A stretch of 64,000 nucleotides of DNA from Calliphora vicina (Eukaryota; Arthropoda; Insecta; Diptera; Calliphoridae): the NCBI RefSeq assembly GCF_958450345.1, contig NC_088781.1:55382315-55446314 (forward strand), written 5' to 3'. The notes beneath the pieces are model-generated. The model was given only the letters and a program-made list of their open reading frames with translations, made no database searches and had not been told where the DNA came from. Below, in pieces: positions 45,851 to 55,662 of this stretch (positions are counted from its first letter, which is position 1; each line of letters starts with the position of its first letter). Position numbers and translations under genes: made by a program.

Positions 45851-46950
45851 TTTACCACCTATTTGTATTGCAATTTTTTAAGAGAAGGATGTAAAGATTA
45901 CATTTGCCAACTATATTTTTGTTCTTCCCTGGCGATTGCTGAGTTTACAATCTATTGCCGGGTAAGACTTGGGTCGTGCCGGAACGAAGATCCAATTATC
46001 ATGGGAAAGTTAAAGTTGGAAAGGATAAGGTTCGATGACTTGTCGAACATTTTTGTTTCCTCTCAATATTTAAAACTACTTATCAAAAAACTCTGCTGAA
46101 CATTACTTACTTACTTAGTTTACCCAATTCAAAAGTTTGACAAATAAAATGATGTAAAAAATTACAAAAACCTTTACGAAGTAGACGTAAAAAAAAGTGA
46201 AAAAAAAATTATTGAAATTGAAGTTGACAGGCTGAAAATCCTAGAGATTCTGTGCCATGAATTTAATGGTAAAGTTTTTGAATGAACAAAAACAACAAAT
46301 ACAAACTCAATAGAATTTAAATACCATTTATTGATGTTTGATGGTTTGAAGTTTGATGTTTGAGAGTGTAAATGGGTCTCTATGACAGGGTGCGAAAGTG
46401 ACGGATAGAATTTGTAAATGTATGTATTTGTTTGTGTTTTTTTTTAAAATATATGTGTGTGTCTGTGTATTTGTAATATTTTGTTAAATGAATTTAATAC
46501 AATATTTTACTTGACACTTGATGAAGCGGAAACGGATGTGGATCTGTATTTGAAATGTAACTGACACAGGAAGTGAGGTTTTATTTTTATACATTTGTTT
46601 ATTTATTTATTATATTTTGTTTATTTATTTGTTTATGTTTATTTTTATTATGTGCAAAGTTTACTTCGGATTTTTTTATTTATTTAGTTTTTTTGCTTGT
46701 TATATTTTTTACATGATTGAATGAATTATAATTTTGTTTGAGTTAATTTCTTCATTATGTGTTTATTTTATGATTTAAAGGAATTGTTATAGATACATTA
46801 AAGTCAATTATTTAAATTTATGAAATAAACTAAACTGAATATTATAAAAACTAATATAAAATCGTATGATTGACATTATAGAATTAGCCTAAAGGCAAAA
46901 TATGATACTATTGATATAAATGAAATAAAATGAGAATTCATCCTATAAAT
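45851..46950. other. No gene recognised
   Basis: AT-rich; GT-rich low complexity at 46410-46480 and TTTA/TTTATT runs at 46590-46680. The 78-residue frame at 45863-46099 has no recognisable motif. Confidence 0.45.
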
Positions 46951-46954
46951 TTAG

Positions 46955-47025
46955 TATGATTTGGTGGGCGAGTTCGGCTTATATAAAACTTATTTGTGCT
47001 GAATTTGGTTTGGATATCTATACAT
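46955..47025 (-). repeat. Inverted family-E fragment
   Basis: 'tttggtgggcgagttcggct' and 'ttatttgtgctgaatttggt' are an inverted copy of 48.09-48.16 kb, both resembling the central part of family E. The 95-residue frame at 46956-47243 starts here and is not a gene. Confidence 0.55.
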
Positions 47026-47029
47026 TGCC

Positions 47030-48088
47030 ACGCCCACCTCAGTTTTTTCTCCAAAAATGTAATCAAATCAAATCTGTGTTTCAAAAATCATTGAATTATC
47101 TTTACCCGTTTTTTAAAATTCAGACTTTAGTCCCTCTAGATTACACAAATCTGACACTGCAGCGGCAAGCTTTAGGTGTCAATTTACATAAAATTTTATT
47201 TTCTGACGGGAAAAATAAAACTCCTCAAAGAAAGATTTTGTGAAAATTGGTAAAAAAAAAAATAATCCAGCAAGCCCTCTGAAGTTTTGAGGTCCATTTA
47301 CAAGGGGAAAAAATGTAATTTTTTGAGTTTTTTAAAATTTTTGCCATTAAATAATTACTTTTGCAATTTAATTTAAAAAAATCTAAATGTGAACGTAATT
47401 GTCGTGCTAAAAAAACAAAAATTGGTTAAAAAATTTTAAAGTTATTAAAAAATAGAACAAGAAATGTAGGAACAAAATTAACATATTTTGAGAAATATTA
47501 AAATAAAAGCTCACTTTTACTTAAAATATATCCATATTTACTTGTATATAAGTTTTATTAGGCAACGTAAAAAAATATAAATCGAAAATAAAAGTTATGA
47601 GCAACGAAAAAAAATATTTATTATGAATAACTCTTATTTGAAAACGTAAAAATTATTCATTGATTTATGCCTAACTTTTTCAGTCTCAAAAAATTTAATA
47701 ACAGTTAGTTTTGGAAAAACCAATTATTTGGACATTTTTAGCGAATGAGCTCTATTTCCTTACTGTTATGAATTTTAAATAAAACCTATTCAGAATATTA
47801 TAGTCCACATAATTCTAAATATACTCTGAAAGTTTTACTAAAATTGGAAGACGTTAAACCTTAAATCGTGAATGTCAAAGGTCAAATTTTTCAATATTTA
47901 GAATTTATAATTTAAAGATAAAGAAATGTTATTTATTTTTGGGCCGATTTTGATGAAACTTATGAAAAATATAGCATGGAGTCTAGTATTTATAATAACA
48001 GCACAAAAACGGAAATTAACCCTTAATTAGCACTTAATTTACCTAAAACATTTTCAGGATGATTTTAGTTTATTAAGAGACACCTTAA
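47030..48088. mobile_element. L2: TTAGGGTGGCCC-end element
   Basis: The segment from 47270 is homologous to L1 (3.93-4.51 kb). The right end (48060-48088) reads inward as 'attaaggtgtctcttaataa', a decayed TTAGGGTGGCCCTTAATAA terminus, followed by 'atcatcctgaaaa' as at 3877-3892. The left terminus is not clear. Confidence 0.55.
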
Positions 48089-48091
48089 TAT

Positions 48092-48370
48092 AGATATGCA
48101 AACCAAATTCAGAACAGATAAGTTTCATGTAAGCCGAACTCGCCTCACCAAATTTTGTGATGATCGGTCCACAATTAGTCATAGTTGCCATATAGGCCCA
48201 CTTCCGAAAATCACTTTAACTAGCATAAATCTCTTAATAATATATATACAAAAATCATGTCAAATTCCATAACGATCGGTCCATACTTAGTCATAGCTCC
48301 CATATAAAGCACACTTTCGAAAATCATTTTAACTAGCACAAACCTCTTAAAAAGGTTGGTACATTTTAAA
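48092..48370 (+). repeat. E4: partial family E copy
   Basis: 'tgtgatgatcggtccacaat', 'cttccgaaaatcactttaac', duplicated as two similar ~110-bp units; no 5' or 3' ends. Confidence 0.6.
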
Positions 48371-48459
48371 AGAAAATTGTTGTCCCTAAATTAATTCATC
48401 TTTCAAACTGCTTTGTTATAAAGTTATAAAGCGTTTTTTTTACAAAATTTATAGATAAA

Positions 48460-49187
48460 CAAGTAAGAAAGTATGGTCGGTCAAGCCCGACCATATAATA
48501 CCCTACACTAAGTAAAAGAGCAAAAACTATTTTCTTTAAAAATTTCAATAATTTATATTTTTGAGTGATTTTCAGAAGTGGGCCTTATATAAGAGCTATG
48601 CCCAATTATGGACCGATCACCATGAAATTAGGTCGTGCGATTTATGTCTGTATGAAAGTTATTTATGTTGAATTTGGTGTATGTACCGACATTTTTAAGA
48701 GATTTATGCACGTTAAAGTGATTTCGGAAGCGGGTATATATGGAAGCTATGACTAATTATGGACCGATTGTAACAAAATTTGGTGACATGAATTTTGTGT
48801 ATATAAAACTTATTTGGAGCGGAATTTGTGGATATACATATATAAATTAAACACTTATGACCGATAAAGTCCAATTTCGGAAGGACATTTGTATGGGGGC
48901 TAGGTGAAATAATGGACCGATTTCAGCCACTTTCAATAGGCTTAGTCCTTGGGCCGAATAAATAATATGTACTAAATTTGATCGAAATATCTTCAAAATT
49001 GCGACCTGTACTCTGCGCACAAGGTTTACATGGACAGCCAGCCAGCCTACCAGCCAGACGGACGGACATCGTTTAATTGACTCAGAAAGTGATTCTTAGT
49101 CGATCAGTATACTTTAAGGTGGGTTAGACTAATATTTTTGGGCGTTACAAACATCTGCACAACCGCATTATACCTTCCCCACTATGT
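48460..49187 (-). mobile_element. E5: Helentron-like repeat, family E, minus strand
   Basis: It starts (plus coordinates) 'caagtaagaaagtatggtcg', hairpin TGGTCGG-TCAAGC-CCGACCA, runs through the 'ggaccgat' modules and 'gcacaaggtttacatggaca' to 'agccagccagcctaccagcc', 'gacggacggacatcg' and 'taccttccccactatg'. The 5' hairpin is cut at 49187; similar sequence resumes at 49475 ('accctccccaactatggtgg'). Confidence 0.75.
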
Positions 49188-49475
49188 ATAATTAAGAATT
49201 CATTGGAAAAGCTAATAGTTTTTGCATACAAAAATAAAGCTTGGACATTCTTCTTTTAAAATGTTTTTTTTGGCAAAAACTAGACTTGAGCGACCTCTAA
49301 ACCTCTTCCGAAAAATCTGAAAAAAAATCTCAAAAATACTTTACCCTATAAGCGTTCAAAATATGCTTGACCCCTAACAAAAAATGGTTTTTGGGACACA
49401 CTAGTATGTATGTATATCTCATCATTTCCATTAGTCTAATTAATGGCTTCAAAATCCAAAACAAACAGAAAATTT
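49188..49475. other. Insertion between two parts of the family E 5' end
   Basis: E5 stops at 'ccccactatg' and the expected remainder ('taccctccccaactatggtg' and 'gtatagggtataaaaat') appears at 49476-49510. The ~290 bp between contains a MITE J fragment at 49425-49455. Confidence 0.4.
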
Positions 49476-49606
49476 ACCCTCCCCAACTATGGTGGTATAG
49501 GGTATAAAAATTCGACTCCCCACTGTACAACATTTCACTAACTTCATAATTAATTCTGATATTTTAGTAAGAGCGTGTAATATTTCTATTTAGGTTAATT
49601 TTATGT

Positions 49607-50382
49607 TTTTTATACCCTACACCACCATAGTGGGGAGGGTATTATGCGTTTGTGCAGATGTTTGTAACGCCCAAAAATATTAGTCTAACACCCACCTTAA
49701 AGTATACCGATCGACTTGGAATCACTTTCTGAGTCGATTAAACGATGTCCGTCCGTCCGTCCGTCCGTCCGTCCGTCTGGTTGGCTGGCTGGCTGGCTGG
49801 CTGGCTGTCCATGTAAACCTTGTGCGCAGAGTACAGGTCGCAATTTTGAAGATATTTCGATCAAATTTGGTACATATTACTTTTTTGGCCCAAGGACCAA
49901 GCCTATTGAAACTGGCTGAAATCGGTCCATTATTTCACCTAGCCCCCATACAAAGTCCCCTCGAAATTGGACTTTATCGGTCATAAATGTTTAATTTATC
50001 TATGTATCTACACAAATTTCGCTCCAAATAAGTTTTATATATACAAAATTCATGTCACCAAATTGTGTTACGATCGGTCCATAATTAGTCATAGCTCCCA
50101 TATAGACCCGCTTCCGAAAATCACTTTAACGTGCATAAATCGCTTAAAAATGTTGGTATACACACAAAATTCAACATAGTTAAATTTAATATAGACATAA
50201 ATCACACGACCTAATTTCAAGGTGATCGGTCCATAATTGGTCATAGGTCCCATATAAGGCCCACTTCCGAAAATCACTCATGAATATAAATTATTGATAT
50301 TTTAAAAGAAAAATATTTTTACTCATTTACTTGGTGTAGGGTATTATATGGTCGGGCTTGACCGACCATACTTTCTTACTTG
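49607..50382 (+). mobile_element. E6: full-length Helentron-like repeat with expanded microsatellite
   Basis: The most complete copy: 'ttatgttttttataccctac', 5' hairpin, 'tttgtgcagatgtttgtaac', (GTCC) about seven units, (GGCT) about six units, 'ccatgtaaaccttgtgcgca', two opposed 'gatcggtccataatt' modules, hairpin TGGTCGG-GCTTGA-CCGACCA and 'tactttcttacttg'. Short frames on either strand (49716, 49967, 50089) are shadows. Confidence 0.8.
49747..49806. repeat. (GTCC)n-(GGCT)n compound microsatellite
   Basis: Seven GTCC units followed by six GGCT units inside E6; other family members carry two to four units each. Confidence 0.9.
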
Positions 50383-50389
50383 TTTTTTT

Positions 50390-51190
50390 AAAACAAATAA
50401 ACTTCATATTATATTTAAATTGTATTGAAACATTTAAAATGTTGACATTTGTCAAATATCATAACAATAAATTGCAAATTATAATAGAACAAATTAAAAA
50501 AAAATGAACATGAAAATGTAACTTAAGCTGATAACAAATTAATAACAATAAAATATTTATAAAATCAGTTAATTGTTTTTGTTTGTTTAATTCATTAATC
50601 ACATTTGTAATGGATAATTAATGACTTATTTATAATAAGTGAATACTTCACAGCCATTTAATGTTTCATATTATAAATTAGGTTTTTTGTTTTCAATAAT
50701 AACTGGCGTAGATGGTTTCTAGTAAAATGTATATAATTAAACAATTATTAAATACGAAATTGGTTAATACTGGACGATACAGCCTGGTGAGGAACATGAA
50801 AAGCGAAAGCATTTAGATAAGAACAGTTATTTTTAAAGCTTAGAAAGACTCGGTGATTGGAGTATTAAAATTTCTTTGTTTGTAGATAATATACGAATCC
50901 CTACCATTAACCCCTTAATCAGAGAGATAAATTAAAGTGATTCGCTTTGTACACTTGTAATTATACAAGTAAATATGTAGTGTTATTTATTAATTAGTGT
51001 TTGTTTATGTTGATAAACCAATTTACCTTTTGTTAAGATTTTCCTTTTTTATATTTACGTAAGTGCATGTCCAATCATGCATATAAAAGGTGTTTTTTAA
51101 GCCCAGTAGAACTTGAAATTCGAAATATCAATACATGGGATTATGGCCGAAGCAGCTGTCCAATTTTAACATTACTGACCAATGGTTGCG
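50390..51190. other. No gene recognised
   Basis: AT-rich, no assigned repeat or coding signal. Confidence 0.45.
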
Positions 51191-51214
51191 GTTACCGTAT
51201 GAAGCCACATCTCT

Positions 51215-51445
51215 CCCGGATCAATGTCATCCATATTTTTAAACAAAAAGTCATTGATCGTAACGAGATCTCCGGCTTCATTTTTGATGAAATAAGGTCC
51301 GATGATGCCACCAGTGTGTAAACAGCACTAAACGGTGCATTTATCTGGATGTAATTGAGCCTGTAAGTCTCACTCCAATTTTCTTTATTAACAAGCCCCA
51401 TCTCTAAACACAAGTTTACTTTCAAAGTAAATTTGGATAATTTGT
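51215..51445 (-). pseudogene. Mariner-superfamily (GYVNKQN family) relic
   Basis: The minus strand reads 'CLEMGLVNKENWSETYRLNY' (decayed GYVNKQN region), then across frames 'GGIIGPYFIKNEAGDLVTIN' and 'DFLFKNMDDIDPGEMW'. The first aspartate region, GGIIGPYF and the MW...Q region of the same family as at 37.0-37.6 kb are recognisable. Frame shifts throughout. Confidence 0.7.
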
Positions 51446-51449
51446 TAGC

Positions 51450-52430
51450 TTTGTTCAAGCGTCAATTTATTTCTGATGATTTGCGAGAGCATACTGATCA
51501 TAAATGACAAAAGGTGATAACAGTATGACAGTTCGTTTGACAGTTAAACCTTTCGTAAGTTCTATCGGGCTTAATAACACACACTTTATTTACGTGTATT
51601 TTGTTTTTCAATTTAATTAATAAATATTTAAGTATCCTTTAATGAGAAATAATTTACCACAAGTGGTTGGCAGTATCCTGCATAAAATTCATTATACCAG
51701 CCAGATAGAGACAGAGAATGAAAGAGGGTGAAAAAAAACAAAGCCTGTCAAAATACATGACAATAAAACACAACAGACTCATGAGTAAATTGTAAATAAA
51801 TACTGCAGCTTTCCCACTTAAAAGCCAGCATGAAATTTAAACTGAATTTCAGTTTTTCATATGTAAAATTACTAACTGAAATTTAGGTTGTTCACATTTC
51901 ATTCCTTCCGTTCGTAGCTAAAAAGAAAAGTAGGCAAAAATATTCCTGGTGACCCAGTTAAAATACGCCAACTCTTCAATCCTTTCTGATCACATTCAAT
52001 AAAAAATATCTCCATAAGGTCGACAGTTGTATAGCTACTGACATCTTTAACCATATTTATATAATGACATAGTAGTCAGAGCTTTAAGTTAATAAATTCA
52101 ATTTGAGCTTAATTCACTAAAACGGATAATGAGTTCCCAAAGGAATGAATTCAATCAATATTAATTCGTTGTGAATATTTGAAGGGAATCATTAAGATTT
52201 CAAATTTTATTTGATATTGATAATCAATAAAAGCTTAAAGCATCTTTCGAACCTCTGAATGTAGTGTAGTTCGGTTACTTTTCATTTACTTTCAAGCATT
52301 ACATATTAATGTTTCATATTAAACCTATATACTTGTAAAAGACTGGTGGTTTTTAATGAAAATCTGCCATTATTATTGAAATAAACAGAAATTAATTTGC
52401 CAAAACACACAGGCTAACAGAAGCGTACAT
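51450..52430. other. No gene recognised
   Basis: AT-rich; no assigned repeat or coding signal. Confidence 0.45.
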
Positions 52431-52432
52431 AT

Positions 52433-53530
52433 TAGGGTGGCCCTTATTTTGCGCTTTTTTATATTTTCTATATGTAATTACAAAACCTAAAAGACAGTTA
52501 TTTTACAATTATCTATTAAAACTTAGGAGATACTCGCATTTGAAAATTAAATTTTCAACATTTTTATCATGCTACTTCAGTTTTTTTTTATAACAGCGGG
52601 TCCAAATATTTCTCGACTAACAACAAATGTAGGTGTCAAATACAAATAAAGATTATTCTGCTTTAAATTTAAAAAAGCGAATTTTTGCTAAATTTTTCGG
52701 ATAAAAGTATTTTTTCTTTTTAAGTTATATAAAAAAATTCTAAGAAAATGTATAAGAAATTTATTTCTTTTGATAAGCTAGCTTTATATCAAATATTTTA
52801 AATGAAAAAAAAAATAATTTTAATACCGAATGGACCAGCTCTATCCAAAAATGCCAATTTTTTATGCTAAATTCAAATTTAGTGCAAAAATTCTCAAATC
52901 GCATGGTCGATATCAAAATATAGTAACAACCCATTTTAGATGGCCCAATATATTCCTAATTATTTTCTAAAGATTCCGATAACCTCGACCCTGTTATGGA
53001 TGTTATAGCCAAAAAACTAAAAAATTGCGGGTTTCCTGATAACAAATTTCAAAATTAGTTTTTATTTTTTCATTTTCAAGAGAAAAATCTATAAAACTGA
53101 AAGATTTCATTAGAAAATATTTATAAATAAAAATTTAATTTCAATAATTTGTGTCCTTGCAAAAACGTAGGCCCTAATTTTGTAAATCACGTCACAAAGT
53201 GATATTTATATGGAAAGCAAAAACAAAATTTTAAAAATTTGTTATTGTTTTATATACAAATTCTTAACAGAACAAACGCACCAATATTCAAGCGTTGGTT
53301 TGCCTTTCATAATTTGAAAATTTTGTATATAAAACAAAAACAAATTTTTAAAATTTTTGAAATTTTGTTTTCCATATAAATATCACTTTGGTGACGTGAT
53401 TTACAAAATTAGGGCCTTAATTAAAAGCATTTTTGTCACATTTTTCAAAAAAGTATTCCATGAATTTTTGAATAGTCAGAAGTTATATATTTTTTTTTGA
53501 AAAAATCCCCTATCCATTAATTAGAGAAAA
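52433..53530 (-). repeat. Repeat family B, copy 4 with TAGGGTGGCCC terminus
   Basis: Minus-strand equivalent of 26.86-27.75 kb: 'ccaaaaaactaaaaaattgc', 'ttttagatggcccaatatat', 'gcgagtatctcctaagttt' (inverse). It begins TTAGGGTGGCCCTTATTTTG at 52433, supplying the family's true terminus. It is interrupted by MITE I. Confidence 0.7.
53170..53416. mobile_element. MITE I: palindromic, GGCCCTAATTTTG ends
   Basis: 247 bp with ~110-bp inverted arms: GGCCCTAATTTTGTAAATCA / (inverted) identical, then 'cgtcacaaagtgatatttat'. Flanks GTA and TTA would be a near-match to a TWA duplication as in PIF/Harbinger elements. It is inserted in repeat B. Confidence 0.8.
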
Positions 53531-53534
53531 CTTA

Positions 53535-54390
53535 ACATCTCTCAGAAAATTTAAATATGGACGGTTGGATCTAGCCAGAATTCATAGATAGGTAACAGTG
53601 CGGGTTTTAATACAATAATTTAAATTTTTCGGAAATTAAAATTTCTTGGGAGGATGAATCTAAATTCCTGGATAACGGGAGAAGATGGGCGGATGGAACA
53701 TGCTGGAATTTATAGATAAGCTATCCAACTATGATAATCAGCCGTTATAATATAAAACAGAGCGAGTTTTGATACGAGTTTTTAAATTTTTATGAAAATC
53801 AAAATTTAATAATCTCTGGAGGATGAATCCGAATTCTAGGAAAACAGAAGAATATGGACGGATGGAACTTGGTGCAATTTATATATAATGTGTTTTTCTA
53901 TCGTAATCTGAGGTCATAACCTTCAACAGTGCGAGTTTTGATACAAAAATTAATTTTTTTTCGAATTTTAATTTTCTTGAACGAATCCAAATTTCATGGA
54001 AACAGGATAAGATGGGCGGATGGATGTTATTGGAATTCAAGGATACGGTGTCGTTATATAATAATAATAACGAACATGGGCAGATTGAATTTGCCGGAAT
54101 TTATAGATAATCAACTATAAATTCCAGCAAGTTACATCCACCCATCCTCTCCCATCCTCCCAATAATAGCTAAAATTGTAATTTCGAAAAACTTAAAAAA
54201 TGTTTATCAAAATTCGCTCTGTTAATTATAATGACCCTTGATTATCATAGCAGAAAACCTTATATATAAATTGCACCAAGTTCCATCCGCCCATATTCTC
54301 CCGTTTTCCTAGAATTCGGATTCATTCTCCCGAAATTTTGATTTTCATAAAAATTAAAAAAAAGTCGTATCAAAACTCGCTCTGTTAAAT
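53535..54390. mobile_element. FB2: foldback-type element of tandem units
   Basis: Units with 'gatgggcggatggaac' recur at 53545, 53685, 53855 and 54010 (140-170 bp spacing) in one direction. Two inverted units follow from about 54110 ('gttccatccgcccatattct', 'aaactcgctctgttaa'). The unit core is 'gagttttgatac...gaatccgaattctaggaaaa'. Long inverted repeats made of short tandem repeats are the mark of Foldback elements; no coding sequence. Confidence 0.65.
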
Positions 54391-54392
54391 AT

Positions 54393-54522
54393 CACAGTGC
54401 AACACGAAAAGAAATAACCATATACGGACACCACTACGTGATAAAAGACCCGTGTCTCCCAGTTTTGCCCAAAGTCATGCACTTTTTTATGGGCCCCTAA
54501 AGATTTGGGGCCACGCACTGTG
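54393..54522. repeat. CACAGTG-ended fragment of the 6.9 kb element type
   Basis: It starts CACAGTGCAACACG, contains 'ttatgggcccctaaagattt' as in the TIR at 7050-7070, and ends in an inverted CACAGTG (54516-54522). Flanks do not match, so it may be a deletion derivative or coincidence at the right edge. Confidence 0.45.
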
Positions 54523-55660
54523 GCCGAAATACCCAAAATTTAAAAATTCAGAATTCGGCAAACTTTTTTTATTTTTTGGAAAATTTACACCTCAACGGAA
54601 TTTTTCCTGTTTTCTTTTTTGTTTTGTTCTTAACACATGTTTCAGCAAGTGCAGTAACTATTTTTATATATATAATTTTTTAATAAGATTTGCGATTACA
54701 TTTTAATTAAAGGGTATGTATTAAACAAAAATAATTAGTTTGTGATCTGTGATTTTATGTTTTAGTTCTTAACAGTGGAAAATGAAAATGTCCTTTGTGA
54801 AAGGGTTTTTAGATATGAAATCCAATTTTGTGTGGAATAAAAGTAGGGTGGATTCGATCGGATTCGGTTAACTGTTTTCAAAGTTTGTTTAAATGGGTTG
54901 TTATCTATGTCAAGTTCAAATATAGGCTGCAAGCTTTTGGTAACTTATGAGTTTTTTAATTAAAATGGCAGAGTGTAAATGCACCCTTTTTTTAATATGG
55001 CTTCATAAATTTTTGTGCAAAAATTATAAGGAGCGGTCGTAGACCATTAAATTTTGGCACCGAGAATTATGTGGACTAAATTAAGAAAAAAATTAAATTT
55101 CATCAAAATCTTTCACGCCCATCGCCCACTGCCCATACAATCCAAATCGATTTTTTCGCATAAAATTTTTCCTATCCAAGAAAAAGTCTAGAAATTTGGT
55201 ACATACATTTTCTGAAACAAAGGAAGAACGCATGCTATGTTTTATTAAAATTCGCCATGCCCACCGCATACCGCCCATGCAATCCAAATCGATTTTTTCG
55301 CATAAAATATGTCCTATCTAAGCAAAAGTCTAGAAATTTGGTTCGTACATTTTCTGAAACAAACAAAGATCGCATGCCGAGTTTCAATAGAATCGGTCAC
55401 GCCCACCGCCCACACGGCGGGTAAGATTTTGAAGATTTTTTCACTTTTCAGGACCTGGTATCTCTGGAACAATTTGGTCCAGTAATCCAAAAGTTTGTAT
55501 TTGTCTTAATCATGTAAAATACAATTTTTATACCGAATTTCGTCAAGATTGGAGAGGGTCAAGTCCACAATGTATATTTTGTTGCTTGGTTATATATGGA
55601 AGTACCCATATACTTAAAAAAACAAACAAATTTTAAAATTTAATGAATTGATTATATTTA
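54523..55660. other. Flank of the foldback; contains a tandem duplication
   Basis: A ~135-bp unit is repeated at 55118-55247 and 55254-55386 ('atccaaatcgattttttcgc', 'aagtctagaaatttggt', 'acattttctgaaacaaa'), each ending in 'cacgcccaccgcc'-like sequence. 'ggccgaaatacccaa' at 54523 is inverted at 58312-58327 and may be the true outer tip of the structure. Confidence 0.5.
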
Positions 55661-55662
55661 AA

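Noticed and set aside
49716..49919. 67-residue frame with PSVRPSVRPSGWLAGWLAG repeats
   Set aside because: Translation of the GTCC/GGCT microsatellite in E6.
54516..54522. Inverted CACAGTG as the right end of a complete 130-bp element
   Set aside because: No matching target duplication and poor TIR pairing beyond the heptamer.
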